From NCBI GenBank assembly GCA_041918675.1, contig JAYRVF010000003.1, positions 62,001 to 126,000 on the forward strand: a stretch of 64,000 bases of DNA. Reading direction: 5' to 3'. Under the pieces are notes generated by a model. It ran no database searches, was not told the origin of the DNA, and saw only the letters and a program-made list of their open reading frames with translations. Of this stretch, positions 49,139 to 58,385 are shown one piece after another (position 1 is the stretch's first letter; every line of letters starts with the position of its first letter). The DNA is from SCUB01 sp041918675 (GTDB lineage: Bacteria; Pseudomonadota; Alphaproteobacteria; Rhizobiales; Xanthobacteraceae). A program made the translations under genes and the position numbers.

Positions 49139-49894
49139 TCAGATCAGGCGCAGGCCCTTCAGGCTCGCATGGCCCTGCTTGCCGACGATGATGTGGTCGT
49201 GCACCGAGATGCCGAGCGGGCCGGCGACCTCGATGATCGATTTCGTCATCTGGACGTCGGCGGTCGAGGGCGTCGGGTCGCCGGAAGGGTGATTGTGCAC
49301 CAGGATGATCGCGGTCGCGGAGAGTTCGAGCGCGCGCTTGACGACCTCGCGCGGATAGACCGGGGTGTGATCCACCGTTCCCACCTGCTGCAATTCGTCG
49401 GCGATGAGCTGGTTGCGCTTGTCGAGGAAGAGCACGCGGAACTGTTCCTTGTCGGCGAAGGCCATGGCGGTGCGGCAATAGTCGATCACGGCCGACCATG
49501 ACGACAGCACCGGGCGGTCCATCAGCCGTCCCTTGGCGATCCGGCTCGCGGTAGCCGCGATGAGACGGATTTCGGTCACCGCCGAGGCGCCGACGCCTTC
49601 GACCTCGGCCAGCAGCGCCGGCGGCGCGTTGACCACCTCGGCGAAGGAGCCGAATTTGCGGATGAGAATTTTGGCCAGCGGCTTGACGTCGCGGCGCGGC
49701 AGCGCGCGGAACAGCACCAGTTCGAGCAGTTCATAATCCGTCAGCGCCTCGGCGCCGGCGTCGCGGAAGCGGGCGCGCAGGCGCTCGCGATGGCCGTGAT
49801 AATGCGGCGCTTCGGCGAAGCCCTGGTGCTGGCCTTTGCCGCCGGCGCGGTGGGTCTTGCTTTTGCCGGTCTTCTTGGACGAACCGTCGGACAT
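49139..49894 (-). CDS. radC: RadC-family JAB/MPN protein
   Basis: A 251-residue RadC protein. An N-terminal HhH-like region (ALTDYELLELVLFRALPRRDVKPLAKILIRKFGS, EVEGVGASAVTEI) precedes the metalloprotease-like domain with the JAMM motif HNHPSGDPTPSTAD. The role of RadC is unclear; the old link to DNA repair has been questioned. A Lys/Gly-rich N-terminal stretch varies between species. ATG 49894 is chosen because it starts MSDGSSKK; ATGs at 49918 and 49966 are possible. It lies upstream-adjacent to map, as often in Rhizobiales. Confidence 0.88.
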   Translation of the reverse strand: MSDGSSKKTGKSKTHRAGGKGQHQGFAEAPHYHGHRERLRARFRDAGAEALTDYELLELVLFRALPRRDVKPLAKILIRKFGSFAEVVNAPPALLAEVEGVGASAVTEIRLIAATASRIAKGRLMDRPVLSSWSAVIDYCRTAMAFADKEQFRVLFLDKRNQLIADELQQVGTVDHTPVYPREVVKRALELSATAIILVHNHPSGDPTPSTADVQMTKSIIEVAGPLGISVHDHIIVGKQGHASLKGLRLI

Positions 49895-50095
49895 CAAGCG
49901 CACATGAGGTTCACACATCCCTGGAAGCGCGACCCGCCGAATGGCGTCCGCTTCCGAGCGGATCATGCCCCAACCCGTTCGATCGGCGCATGATCCCATC
50001 GGCGGGGCGTTTCCGCTTCGCCTGGCCATGCCGGGGCCGCGGATCGAAGCATGACGCGCGCCTCGGCATTTGCAACCTCGAATCCGGCCGAGGCG

Positions 50096-50920
50096 TCAGC
50101 CGTGATAGGGCGGCCGGTCGAGGCCGCGTGCCGATGTCGTGAAGATTTCCACGCCCGTTTCGGTCACCCCGACCGAATGCTCGAACTGCGCCGACAGCGA
50201 ACGGTCGCGGGTCACCGCGGTCCATCCGTCGGAGAGGATTTTGACGTGCGGCTTGCCCAGATTGATCATCGGCTCGATGGTGAAGAACATACCCGGCCGC
50301 AGCGTGACGCCGTCGCCGGCGCGCCCGGCATGGATGATGTTGGGCTCGTCGTGAAACATCCGGCCGAGACCGTGGCCGCAGAAATCGCGCACCACGCTCA
50401 TCTGCTGCGGTTCGACGAAGCCCTGGATCGCCGCGCCGATGTCGCCGGTGGTGGCGCCGGGTCGGACCGCGGCAATGCCGCGCATCATCGCCTCATAGGT
50501 CACGTCGATCAGGCGTTCGGCCTTTCGCGAGATCGCGCCGACCGGATACATCCGGCTGGAATCGCCGTGCCAGCCGTCGAGGATGAAGGTCACGTCGATA
50601 TTGACGATGTCGCCTTCCTTCAGCGGCCGGTCGCCGGGCAGGCCATGGCAGACGACGTGGTTGATCGACGTGCAGGTGGCGTGGCGGTAGCCGCGATACA
50701 TCAGCGTCGCCGGCAGCGCCCCGCGCGCGACGCCGAATTCGAACACGAATTTGTCGATGTCCGAGGTCGGCACGCCGGGGCGCACGATCTCGGCGAGCGC
50801 GTCGAGGCAATCGGCCGCGATCCGCCCGACCTTGCGCATCCCCTCGAAGGAGGCCGGCCCGTGCAACTTGATCTGGCCGGTCTTGCGCATCGGGGCTTCG
50901 GTGGCGTCGATATAGGTCAT
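50096..50920 (-). CDS. map: Type I methionine aminopeptidase
   Basis: A 274-residue methionine aminopeptidase that removes the N-terminal Met from new proteins. The dinuclear metal ligands are visible: Asp in VNIDVTFILDGWHGDSS (two Asp), His in GHGLGRMFHDEP, Glu in FTIEPMIN and Glu in AQFEHSVGVTE. The start at 50920 agrees with the family; the open frame further upstream (to 51199) lacks conserved sequence. It is in the same direction as radC, which starts 201 bp downstream. Confidence 0.93.
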   Translation of the reverse strand: MTYIDATEAPMRKTGQIKLHGPASFEGMRKVGRIAADCLDALAEIVRPGVPTSDIDKFVFEFGVARGALPATLMYRGYRHATCTSINHVVCHGLPGDRPLKEGDIVNIDVTFILDGWHGDSSRMYPVGAISRKAERLIDVTYEAMMRGIAAVRPGATTGDIGAAIQGFVEPQQMSVVRDFCGHGLGRMFHDEPNIIHAGRAGDGVTLRPGMFFTIEPMINLGKPHVKILSDGWTAVTRDRSLSAQFEHSVGVTETGVEIFTTSARGLDRPPYHG

Positions 50921-51077
50921 CGCTGTCCGGTCGGTTCGAATGAAGATGGGTTCAACGTCAATGGCGGCGCGACCACCACCCTCCCGGCTTCCGATCGCGG
51001 CATGGAGCAGGCAATTTAAGCAATCGGATGGCGGACGCAAGCCGTCGTCCGGCCACGCGGGGACGGGCGGGGCCCGA

Positions 51078-52376
51078 TCACGCGCCGGTCGGGGGCGACG
51101 ACCCGGCGAACGCGCGCGCGTCGCGGAACGGTGGCAGGATCGAAATGTTCTCCCGTCGGAACGCGTCCCACAGCGCCAGGAGCACGTCGCTGCGCACATT
51201 GCCCATGCCGGATTCGGGATCGGCGATCCAGAAGGTCAACGAGAAGCGAATGCCGCTCTCGGCGAATTCGGTGACGTTGCAGGCCGCCGGCCGCGTCGTC
51301 ATCGCGCGCGGATGGGCGGCGGCGATGTCGAGGGCGAGCTTGCAGACCAAACGCGGGTCGGCCTCGTGGCTGGCGTTGAACTTGACCTCGATCAGCGTGT
51401 CCTTGTCGCGATAGGTCCAGTTGACGACCTTCTGGGTGACCAGATCCTCGTTGGGGATGAGGAACTCCCGCCCGTCGCCGGCGGCCACCGAGATGTAGCG
51501 CGTGTTCATGGCGCTGACGCGGCCGAAACTGTCGCCGACGGTGACGAGGTCGCCCGGCTTGACCGACTTGTCGGCGAGCAGGATGACGCCGCTGACGAAA
51601 TTGGCGACGATCTTCTGCAACCCGAAGCCGACACCGACGCCGACCGCGCCCGAGAAGATCGCGAGCGCGGAGAGGTCGATCCCGGCCATGCCCATCACCA
51701 GCACGACGGCGAAGGCGACGAGCAACAGCCGCATGATCTTCATGATGAGGACCTGAACCGAGGGCGTCAGGTCGTTCAGGCGCGTAACGCGGGTCTCGAT
51801 GAAATTGGCGAGGAGGTTGGCGAACCAGAGCGCCAGCGCCATCAGGATCGCGAATTTGATGACGAGGAGCGGCGTGATCCGCAACGAGCCGAGCTTGATC
51901 GCCATCGAGTCGAGGATGGTGATGGCGTTGTCGAGCAGCCCCACGACGCTGAGCGCGGCGACGAGCCATGCGAAAACCGCGACCACGCGCACGATCGCCT
52001 GGTTGCGGATGAGTCCGGTCACGGCGCGGATGATGAGCCAAGCGGCCGAAAGGCTCGCCGCGACCGACAGGACATAGCCGGTGCCGGCGAATTTGGCGTC
52101 GGCCAAGGCTGCGTGCGCGAGCCAGACGAGCAGGGCGAAGATCGCGACCCCGGCGTTTTGCAGCGCGGTTCGCGTCAGGTGGCGCAGCGGCGCGGGCCAG
52201 TCGCGCGACAGGAGATGGTCGCGCCGCCGGCCGAGGGCGGCCGCGCCCCACCAGCCGATCGCCGAGGCGAGCGCGAGGACGGCCAATTGCACGTAAAATC
52301 CAGGCGTTCTGATCTCGGCCGCGACCCAGCGCGTCGCGCGGGCGGCGAGGGCGAGAAATTCGCTCAAATCGAGCAT
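51078..52376 (-). CDS. MscS-family mechanosensitive channel
   Basis: A 432-residue protein with about six membrane segments. The last one is the MscS pore helix rich in Gly/Ala (IFSGAVGVGVGFGLQKIVANFVSG near 243-266), followed by the cytoplasmic beta-domain (ADKSVKPGDLVTVGDSFGRVSAMNTRY) and the vestibule. It opens on membrane tension during hypo-osmotic shock. The extra N-terminal helices put it in the larger MscS-like classes rather than E. coli MscS itself. It is divergent from the antiporter gene at 52593, so the two osmotic/ion genes may share control. Confidence 0.9.
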   Translation of the reverse strand: MLDLSEFLALAARATRWVAAEIRTPGFYVQLAVLALASAIGWWGAAALGRRRDHLLSRDWPAPLRHLTRTALQNAGVAIFALLVWLAHAALADAKFAGTGYVLSVAASLSAAWLIIRAVTGLIRNQAIVRVVAVFAWLVAALSVVGLLDNAITILDSMAIKLGSLRITPLLVIKFAILMALALWFANLLANFIETRVTRLNDLTPSVQVLIMKIMRLLLVAFAVVLVMGMAGIDLSALAIFSGAVGVGVGFGLQKIVANFVSGVILLADKSVKPGDLVTVGDSFGRVSAMNTRYISVAAGDGREFLIPNEDLVTQKVVNWTYRDKDTLIEVKFNASHEADPRLVCKLALDIAAAHPRAMTTRPAACNVTEFAESGIRFSLTFWIADPESGMGNVRSDVLLALWDAFRRENISILPPFRDARAFAGSSPPTGA

Positions 52377-52592
52377 CGATCGCGATCCATGTCGGGCTCC
52401 GCCGATGGATCACAACCTATCCGACAAAACTGATTCGGCCGATCCCCGCGATCAAGCGCGGCGCTTGCGCGCCCGATGCGCCACGGCCGCGCCGCGCGCC
52501 GGGCGACCCGTCCGAGAAAGCATTTGGCGCGCCATCGCCGGGGCGATATGGATGAATCACCAAGAAAAATTCCCTGGCGCGACGGGAGCTTC

Positions 52593-54389
52593 ATGGCTTC
52601 GCTCGATTCGGTCAGCATCGCGATTCTGCTCGGCTCCGTGCTCTTGCTGGCCGGAATTCTGTCGAGCCTGGTGGCGCTGCGATTCGGCGCGCCGCTGCTG
52701 CTGGTCTTCCTGGCCATCGGCATGCTGGCTGGCGAGGCGGGACCGGGCGGGCTGAAATTCATCGACGTTCATTCCGCCTATCTGGTGGGATCGGTGGCGC
52801 TGGCGCTGATTCTGTTCGACGGCGGATTGCGCACGCGGTTCCAGAGCATCCGCGCGGTGCTCACGCCCTCGGTGCTGCTGGCGACCGTCGGCGTCCTGCT
52901 CACGGCCATGATCACGGCGCCGGTGGCGCGCTACGCGCTCGACATCAGTTGGACCGAGGCGCTGCTCGTCGGCGCGGTCGTGGCCTCGACCGACGCGGCG
53001 GCCGTCTTCCTGCTGGTGCATTCGCGCGGACTGCGCCTGCGCCCGCGCGTCGGCGCCATGCTGGAGGTCGAGTCCGGCACCAACGATCCATTCGCCGTCT
53101 TTCTCACGCTGGTGCTGGTGGAATTCCTGCTTCGCGGCGAGGGCACGTTCGGCCATGTCCTCGCCCAGCTCGCGCGCGAGGCGCTGCTCGGCGCGATCAT
53201 CGGCCTTGCCGGCGGGGCCGCGGTCGTGCGCGCGCTCAACCGCATCGCGCTGCCGCAGGGCTTGCACGCGCCGTTCGTGACCACCAGCGCGCTGGTGGTG
53301 TTCGCGATCGCGCAGGTCTTCCATGCCTCCGGTTTTCTCGCCGTCTACCTCGCCGGCATCCTGATCGGCAACCGGCCGACGCGCGCCCATAACGCCGTGG
53401 TCGACTTTCTCGACGCGGCGACGTGGCTTGCCCAGATCGTCATGTTCGTGATCCTCGGCCTGCTCGCCTGGCCGATGCGGCTCTCCGACAGCATCCTGCC
53501 CGCGCTCGCGGTGGCGGCGATATTGATGCTCGTCGCCCGTCCGGTCGCGGTGTTTCTGTGCCTGTCGCCGTTTCGCTTTCCGTGGCGGGAACGGGTCTTC
53601 ATCTCCTGGGTAGGCCTGCGCGGGGCGGTCGGCATCTTCCTCGCGTCCATTCCGCTGCTGGTCGAGTTGCCCAAGGCCTATCTCTATTTCGATGTCGCCT
53701 TCGTCGTGGTGATCGTCTCGCTCCTGGTGCAGGGGTGGACGCTGGGGCCGGCGGCGCATTGGCTCCATGTGGCGCTGCCGGGGGGCGAACGCCTGCCGCG
53801 CCGCATCGAGCTCGATCTGCCCGGCCAGTTGGCGCAGGAGCTCATCGGCTACGCGGTCCGCTCGACCAGCCTCTTCCTCAAGCGCGGGCTGATCCCGTCC
53901 TGGTCGAAGCCGACGCTCGTCATCCGCGAGGAGCGGATCCTCACGCCGACCGAAGCCGAGCCGGTCCAGGCCGGCGATTACGTCTATCTGCTGGCGCCGC
54001 CGGAAAAGGCGGAGGCGCTCGACCGCTTTTTCGTCGACATGCCGCCGCCGGTACCGCCCGATCCGAGCCTCATCGGCGACTTCTTCCTCGCCGGCGACAT
54101 CACGCTGGCCGCGCTCGCGGAAACCTACGGCATCGCCGTGCCGGCGGAGTTGGAGGATCTCTCGCTCGCGGATTATTTCGACATCAGCCTCGATCACGCG
54201 CCCAAGCAGGGCGACCGCGTGACGCTCGACGCGATCACGCTGGTGGCCTGCTCGATCGGCGGCAAGCGCGTCAATGTGGTCGCGCTGCGCCTGGACGAGG
54301 ACGACGAGCCGCCCGCTTCGCCGCCGTCGCGGCAAGAAATGCTGCGGGAGATGGCCCGCGCGGCCTGGAAGGCCGTCGCCGGTCCGTGA
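52593..54389 (+). CDS. K+/H+ antiporter, NhaP2/CvrA type
   Basis: A 598-residue protein. Residues 1-390 form a CPA1-type exchanger with about 12 helices, including LFDGGLRTRFQSIR, VVASTDAAAVF and VEVESGTNDP-like (MLEVESGTNDPFAVFLTL) segments that hold the transport carboxylates. Residues ~405-480 are a TrkA-C (RCK-C) domain and ~500-580 a CorC/HlyC-associated domain, the arrangement of NhaP2/CvrA potassium/proton antiporters. GGGAG precedes the ATG at 52593; ATG 52548 upstream is less likely. It probably exports K+ in exchange for H+ under acid or osmotic stress. Confidence 0.9.
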   Translation: MASLDSVSIAILLGSVLLLAGILSSLVALRFGAPLLLVFLAIGMLAGEAGPGGLKFIDVHSAYLVGSVALALILFDGGLRTRFQSIRAVLTPSVLLATVGVLLTAMITAPVARYALDISWTEALLVGAVVASTDAAAVFLLVHSRGLRLRPRVGAMLEVESGTNDPFAVFLTLVLVEFLLRGEGTFGHVLAQLAREALLGAIIGLAGGAAVVRALNRIALPQGLHAPFVTTSALVVFAIAQVFHASGFLAVYLAGILIGNRPTRAHNAVVDFLDAATWLAQIVMFVILGLLAWPMRLSDSILPALAVAAILMLVARPVAVFLCLSPFRFPWRERVFISWVGLRGAVGIFLASIPLLVELPKAYLYFDVAFVVVIVSLLVQGWTLGPAAHWLHVALPGGERLPRRIELDLPGQLAQELIGYAVRSTSLFLKRGLIPSWSKPTLVIREERILTPTEAEPVQAGDYVYLLAPPEKAEALDRFFVDMPPPVPPDPSLIGDFFLAGDITLAALAETYGIAVPAELEDLSLADYFDISLDHAPKQGDRVTLDAITLVACSIGGKRVNVVALRLDEDDEPPASPPSRQEMLREMARAAWKAVAGP

Positions 54390-54429
54390 CGGCGCCGCGG
54401 GGGATGAATTCAGGGGCGTTACGACGGGG

Positions 54430-55611
54430 CTACTTGGAAATCGCCGAGGCGCCGCTCTGTCCCATCACCTTCGAAAGCAAGAGGACCAGTTCGGCCTGGC
54501 GCGACGTTCCCGTCTTTTCGAAAATGGATTTGAGGCGGCTGCGCAGCGTCTCGCGCGAGCCGCGACCCTCCGCCGTGATGATCGCGAGGCTCTTGCCCGA
54601 AGCGATCTCGGCGGCAAGCCGGGCTTCGGCCTCGGTCAGGTCGAAGGCCTGCCGCAGCAGCGCCGTGCACGGCCGCGACGACTGGTCGAGGTCGGTCGCC
54701 AGCACGATGGCGCGGGCGAGGTGGAAGAAATCATTCGCCGCGCCCACGATCGGCACGATCCGCAGCAGAAGCGGCCGGCCGCGCGGCGGGCGCTGGATCG
54801 AGATCGCGCCATGCGGCTCGGTGAGCGTGCCGTCATAGGCGAGCGCGCGACCGATCGCGGCCGAAAGCACCCGGTCAACGGCCGGATTGACGGCGTGCAG
54901 GCGCCCGCCGCTCAACTGCAGGCCGTCGCCGAGGAGGGCGTTGAAGGGATCGTTGGCGTGAAGCACTTCGCCGCGATGGCCGAGAATGGCGACCGCCTGC
55001 CCCGATCCGGTCATCGCGTCGGCCACGCCGCTCGCCGAGGACAGCGCGACCCGCAACGCGAGCGCCGCGGCGTCGCCCAATTGGCTCAGCAGCTTGTCCA
55101 TGAGGCGCACCTCCTCGCGCGTGAACGGGTCGCGCGTGGCGAGCCGTTCGATCGTTAGCGGCATCAGGTATCCCGGCGTTTCCGCGATGACCGCGCCGGC
55201 GAAGGAGCCGAAGCCGCGCGGGCGCATGAATTCCTGGAAAAACGCGTCGCGCGCCAGTTCCTCCGGCGTGAACGTGTCGCGCTCGGTCACCGTCCCGGGC
55301 CGGCCGCGCGCGTGGAGCCGCAGCCCGCGTTCCATGCGGGAATTGCGGCCGGGATCGGGCCATTGCATGAAATCGTGAAGCAGCGATTCGCAGCCTTCGG
55401 AAATCGCCGGCGCGACGATCTGGTCGCCGGCGATCGGCAGCAGCACGGCTCCCTCCGCGCCGCAGGCGAGCGCGATGTCGTGCAGCGCGGCGGGCATCAA
55501 TTCGGGAACCGCCGCCGCCTCCAGGAAGCGTCGCACGATCTCCTCGAACCGTTCGGTCCGCACCGATGACATCGTTCCGGCGCCCCCCCAGCCGCGCGGA
55601 ATGAAACTCAT
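54430..55611 (-). CDS. LuxR-family transcriptional regulator with PAS-like sensory region
   Basis: A 393-residue protein. The C-terminal 60 residues are a LuxR/GerE helix-turn-helix (LTEAEARLAAEIASGKSL...SRETLRSRLKSIFEKTGTSRQAELV). The N-terminal ~200 residues look GAF-like, and ~210-310 look like a degenerate PAS domain (VAILGHRGEVLHANDPFNALLG). The ligand and targets are not known. It converges with the antiporter gene (40 bp between stops) and is followed upstream by the metal-chelate transporter genes in the same direction. An ATG at 55572 is an alternative start. Confidence 0.85.
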   Translation of the reverse strand: MSFIPRGWGGAGTMSSVRTERFEEIVRRFLEAAAVPELMPAALHDIALACGAEGAVLLPIAGDQIVAPAISEGCESLLHDFMQWPDPGRNSRMERGLRLHARGRPGTVTERDTFTPEELARDAFFQEFMRPRGFGSFAGAVIAETPGYLMPLTIERLATRDPFTREEVRLMDKLLSQLGDAAALALRVALSSASGVADAMTGSGQAVAILGHRGEVLHANDPFNALLGDGLQLSGGRLHAVNPAVDRVLSAAIGRALAYDGTLTEPHGAISIQRPPRGRPLLLRIVPIVGAANDFFHLARAIVLATDLDQSSRPCTALLRQAFDLTEAEARLAAEIASGKSLAIITAEGRGSRETLRSRLKSIFEKTGTSRQAELVLLLSKVMGQSGASAISK

Positions 55612-55680
55612 TCTGGTCTCACTATCACAGGAATCGCATCGCGCGCCAAGCGCGCCGCCCGGCCGTGGGGCCCCGTCGCC

Positions 55681-56466
55681 TCACAGCGCGCGCGCGGGCA
55701 CCAGCGTCGGGCCGTGCGGCGTGTCGATGCGGTCGACCGCGACGCCGAACACGGCGGCGATCCGGTCCGGGGCGAGCGCCCGGTCGGGATGGTCGTCGGC
55801 GACGATACGGCCGCGGTCCATGATCGCCACCCGGTCGGCGAAGCGGATGGCGAGCGCGAGGTCGTGAACGATGGCCAGCACCGCCGCGCCGCGCCGGGCG
55901 ATGTCGCGCAGGAGGCCCATGACGATAAGCTGGTGGCGGGCGTCAAGCGCGGCGACGGGTTCGTCGGCGAGCAGGACGGCGGCCTCCGTCGCCAGCGCGC
56001 GCGCGATCGCGACGCGGGCGCGTTCGCCGCCGGAAAGCGTCGTCACCGGCCGGCCGACGAAAACGTCCACCTCGGTCGCGGCCATGGCGCGCGCGATCGC
56101 CGCGCGGTCGGCGTCGGTGAGCGAGGTGAAGGGATCGGCGTGCGGCTCGCGTCCGAGCGCCACGATTCGCGCGACGTCGAGCGGCCAGTGGAACTCGTGG
56201 CCCTGCGGCAGATAGGCGATTTCGCGCGCCCGCATCCGCGCCGGCATCGCGGCTGCGTCGCGCGCGCCGATCGTCACCTCGCCGTCGCAGGCGACGAGGC
56301 CGGCGAGCGCGCGCATCAGCGTGGTCTTGCCGGCCCCATTCGGCCCCATCAGCATGGTCAGCTCGCCGGCGTGAAGCGCGAGGCTGGCGTCCTCGACGAC
56401 CCGCCGCCCGCCAAGGACGACCGAAATGCCGCGCGCGGCTAGCAGGGTTTTCGCCTCCGCGCCCAT
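55681..56466 (-). CDS. HmuV/FecE-like ABC transporter ATPase
   Basis: A 261-residue ABC ATPase. Walker A is GPNGAGKTT, the block AYLPQGHEFHWPLDVARIVALGREPH is typical of the heme/siderophore/cobalamin group, the signature is LSGGERARV, and Walker B is VLLADEPVAALDARH. The start overlaps the permease stop by one base (TGATG). It powers uptake of a metal chelate. HmuV (heme) is the nearest group by motif, but no heme oxygenase or receptor is in the window. Confidence 0.87.
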   Translation of the reverse strand: MGAEAKTLLAARGISVVLGGRRVVEDASLALHAGELTMLMGPNGAGKTTLMRALAGLVACDGEVTIGARDAAAMPARMRAREIAYLPQGHEFHWPLDVARIVALGREPHADPFTSLTDADRAAIARAMAATEVDVFVGRPVTTLSGGERARVAIARALATEAAVLLADEPVAALDARHQLIVMGLLRDIARRGAAVLAIVHDLALAIRFADRVAIMDRGRIVADDHPDRALAPDRIAAVFGVAVDRIDTPHGPTLVPARAL

Positions 56467-57473
56467 CAGGCCCGCTCCTCCAGCGCGCGGCGCTCGTGAA
56501 AAATGATCGCCAGAAAGAACGGAACGCCGATCGCCGCGGTGACCACGCCGATGCGGATCTCGGTGACGCCGTGCACCATGCGCACGGCGATGTCGGAGGC
56601 GATGAGGAGCGCGGCGCCGGCGAGCGCGGCCGGCAGCAGCACGCGGGCGGGGTCCGATCCGTACGCGCGGCGCACCAGATGCGGCGCGACCAGGCCGACG
56701 AAGGAGATCGCGCCCGCCACGGCGACCGAGGCGCCGATGCCGAGCGCGACGCCGGCCACCACCATCAGCCGCACGCGATCGACATTGACCCCGAGGGAGG
56801 CCGCGCCGTCCTCGCCGAGGGTGAGCGCGCGAAAGGCCCGCGCGTTGGCCGCGAGCACGACCCAGCTCGCCGCCATGAACGGCGTGGCGAGCCAGACATG
56901 GGTGAAACTCCGGTCCTGAAGCGAGCCGAGCAGCCAGAAGGTGATTTCGAGCGCGATATAGGGATTGGGCGCGAGATTGAGGATCAGCGCGACGGCGGCG
57001 CCGGCGAGGCTCGCGAGCGCGAGGCCAGCGAGCAGCGTCACGGTCAGGGAGGCGCGGCGCCCGGCGACCGCCACCAGCGCGCCAACCGAGCCGAGCGCGC
57101 CGAGGATGCCGGCGAACGGCACGGCCAGCGAGGTCGCGCCCGCCCAGCCGAACGCCATCATGCAGGCGGCGAGGGCTGCCGCCGCCTGCGGCGCGCCGAA
57201 CAGGCTCGGTTCGGCCAGCGGATTGCGCAACAGGCCCTGCAGCGAGGCGCCGGCGAGCCCGAACGTGGCGCCGATCGCGCCGGCCAGGATCGTTCGCGGC
57301 AGGCGGATATCGCGCACGATGATCGCGGCGACGCCGTCGCCCGAAAACAGCGCGGCGAACGCCTCGCGCGGCGCGATCGAGGCCGGGCCGACCAGGAGCG
57401 ACCCCACGGCGAGCGCGGCGACCAGCGCCACGAGACCCAGCGTCAATCCAAGTGGGGAGCGATCGATCGTCAT
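56466..57473 (-). CDS. FecCD-family metal-chelate ABC transporter permease
   Basis: A 335-residue permease with about ten membrane segments. FecCD signatures: RLPRTILAGAIGATFGLAGASLQGLLRNPLAEPSLFGA (near 57-94) and VALGIGASVAVAGAISFVGLVAPHLVRR (near 240-270). It moves iron-siderophore, heme or cobalamin across the inner membrane. GAAGGCGG precedes the ATG at 57473. It is divergent from the binding-protein gene at 57545 with 71 bp between starts. Confidence 0.88.
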   Translation of the reverse strand: MTIDRSPLGLTLGLVALVAALAVGSLLVGPASIAPREAFAALFSGDGVAAIIVRDIRLPRTILAGAIGATFGLAGASLQGLLRNPLAEPSLFGAPQAAAALAACMMAFGWAGATSLAVPFAGILGALGSVGALVAVAGRRASLTVTLLAGLALASLAGAAVALILNLAPNPYIALEITFWLLGSLQDRSFTHVWLATPFMAASWVVLAANARAFRALTLGEDGAASLGVNVDRVRLMVVAGVALGIGASVAVAGAISFVGLVAPHLVRRAYGSDPARVLLPAALAGAALLIASDIAVRMVHGVTEIRIGVVTAAIGVPFFLAIIFHERRALEERA

Positions 57474-57544
57474 CCAGCCGCCTTCGGTGCCGCGCGGCGA
57501 TCGGTCGCTGACGCCGGCCGTCTGCCGTGGCATAACAGGCCGGC

Positions 57545-58369
57545 ATGTTCAAGAGAGCGGTTCTGGGTGGCCTGATCGGCCTGATGCTGGCGACGCAAGC
57601 GGCGGGGCAAACGCCGCGTCGCATCGTGTCGTTCAATCTATGCGCGGACCAGCTGCTGGTCGCGCTTGCCGATCCCGAGCAGATCGCCGGGCTCTCGCCC
57701 TATGCGATCGACAAGGGATTGTCCGTGGTTAGCGAAAGGGCCCACGGTTTCCCGCGACTCGACTGGACCGCGGAATCGGTGGTCAATCTCGCGCCCGATC
57801 TCGTGTTCATCGGACCGACGGCGCGCCCGACCCAGGCGATGCTTTCGGCGATGGGAATTCGCGTCGCCGATGTGGCGCTCGTCGGCGACTTCGCCGCGGC
57901 GCGGCGGCAGGCGCGGGAATTCGGCGCGCTGATCGGTCATCCCGAACGTGGCGAGGCGCTGGCGAAGGCGCTGGAAAACGCCGAAGCGCGGCTTCGCGCG
58001 TCCGCGCTCGATCCGCCGCGCACCGCGCTGGTCATGGAGCGGCGCGGCTATGTCGCCGGACCCGACAGTCTCGTGACCGCGATGATCGCCGCGGCCGGGC
58101 TGCACCCGCCACGGGGGGGGCCCGAAGGGTATGGGGGTTTCGTGACGCTCGAACGGCTGATCGCCGATCAGCCAGATATCCTGTTGCTGAAGGACGCGCC
58201 CGCCGCGGCCTACGACCAGGCGGCGACGATCCTGACGCATCCGGCGCTGCGCGCGGTCTATTCCGGCAAGCGGCTGATCGAGATCCCCGCGCGGCACACG
58301 CTTTGCGGCGGGCCGGCGCTTCTTGAAGGGCTGGAATCGCTCGCCCGCGCCGTCGACGCCATTCGCTGA
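57545..58369 (+). CDS. BtuF/FecB-like periplasmic binding protein of a metal-chelate ABC transporter
   Basis: A 274-residue periplasmic binding protein of the TroA/BtuF helical-backbone fold. A signal peptide ends near AAGQ (residue 22). The mature part starts RRIVSFNLCADQLLVALADPEQIAGLSP, and LAPDLVFIGP and DQPDILLLKD follow. This group serves vitamin B12 or iron-siderophore importers. It is divergently placed from the permease and ATPase, so the three-part importer is split over two transcripts. No cobalamin riboswitch was recognised in the 71-bp gap, which is too short for one. Confidence 0.84.
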   Translation: MFKRAVLGGLIGLMLATQAAGQTPRRIVSFNLCADQLLVALADPEQIAGLSPYAIDKGLSVVSERAHGFPRLDWTAESVVNLAPDLVFIGPTARPTQAMLSAMGIRVADVALVGDFAAARRQAREFGALIGHPERGEALAKALENAEARLRASALDPPRTALVMERRGYVAGPDSLVTAMIAAAGLHPPRGGPEGYGGFVTLERLIADQPDILLLKDAPAAAYDQAATILTHPALRAVYSGKRLIEIPARHTLCGGPALLEGLESLARAVDAIR

Positions 58370-58385
58370 TCGGGTCCGGACCGGG

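Noticed and set aside
57474..57544. Cobalamin riboswitch before the BtuF-like gene
   Set aside because: The 71-bp gap is too short for the element and no B12-box was seen.
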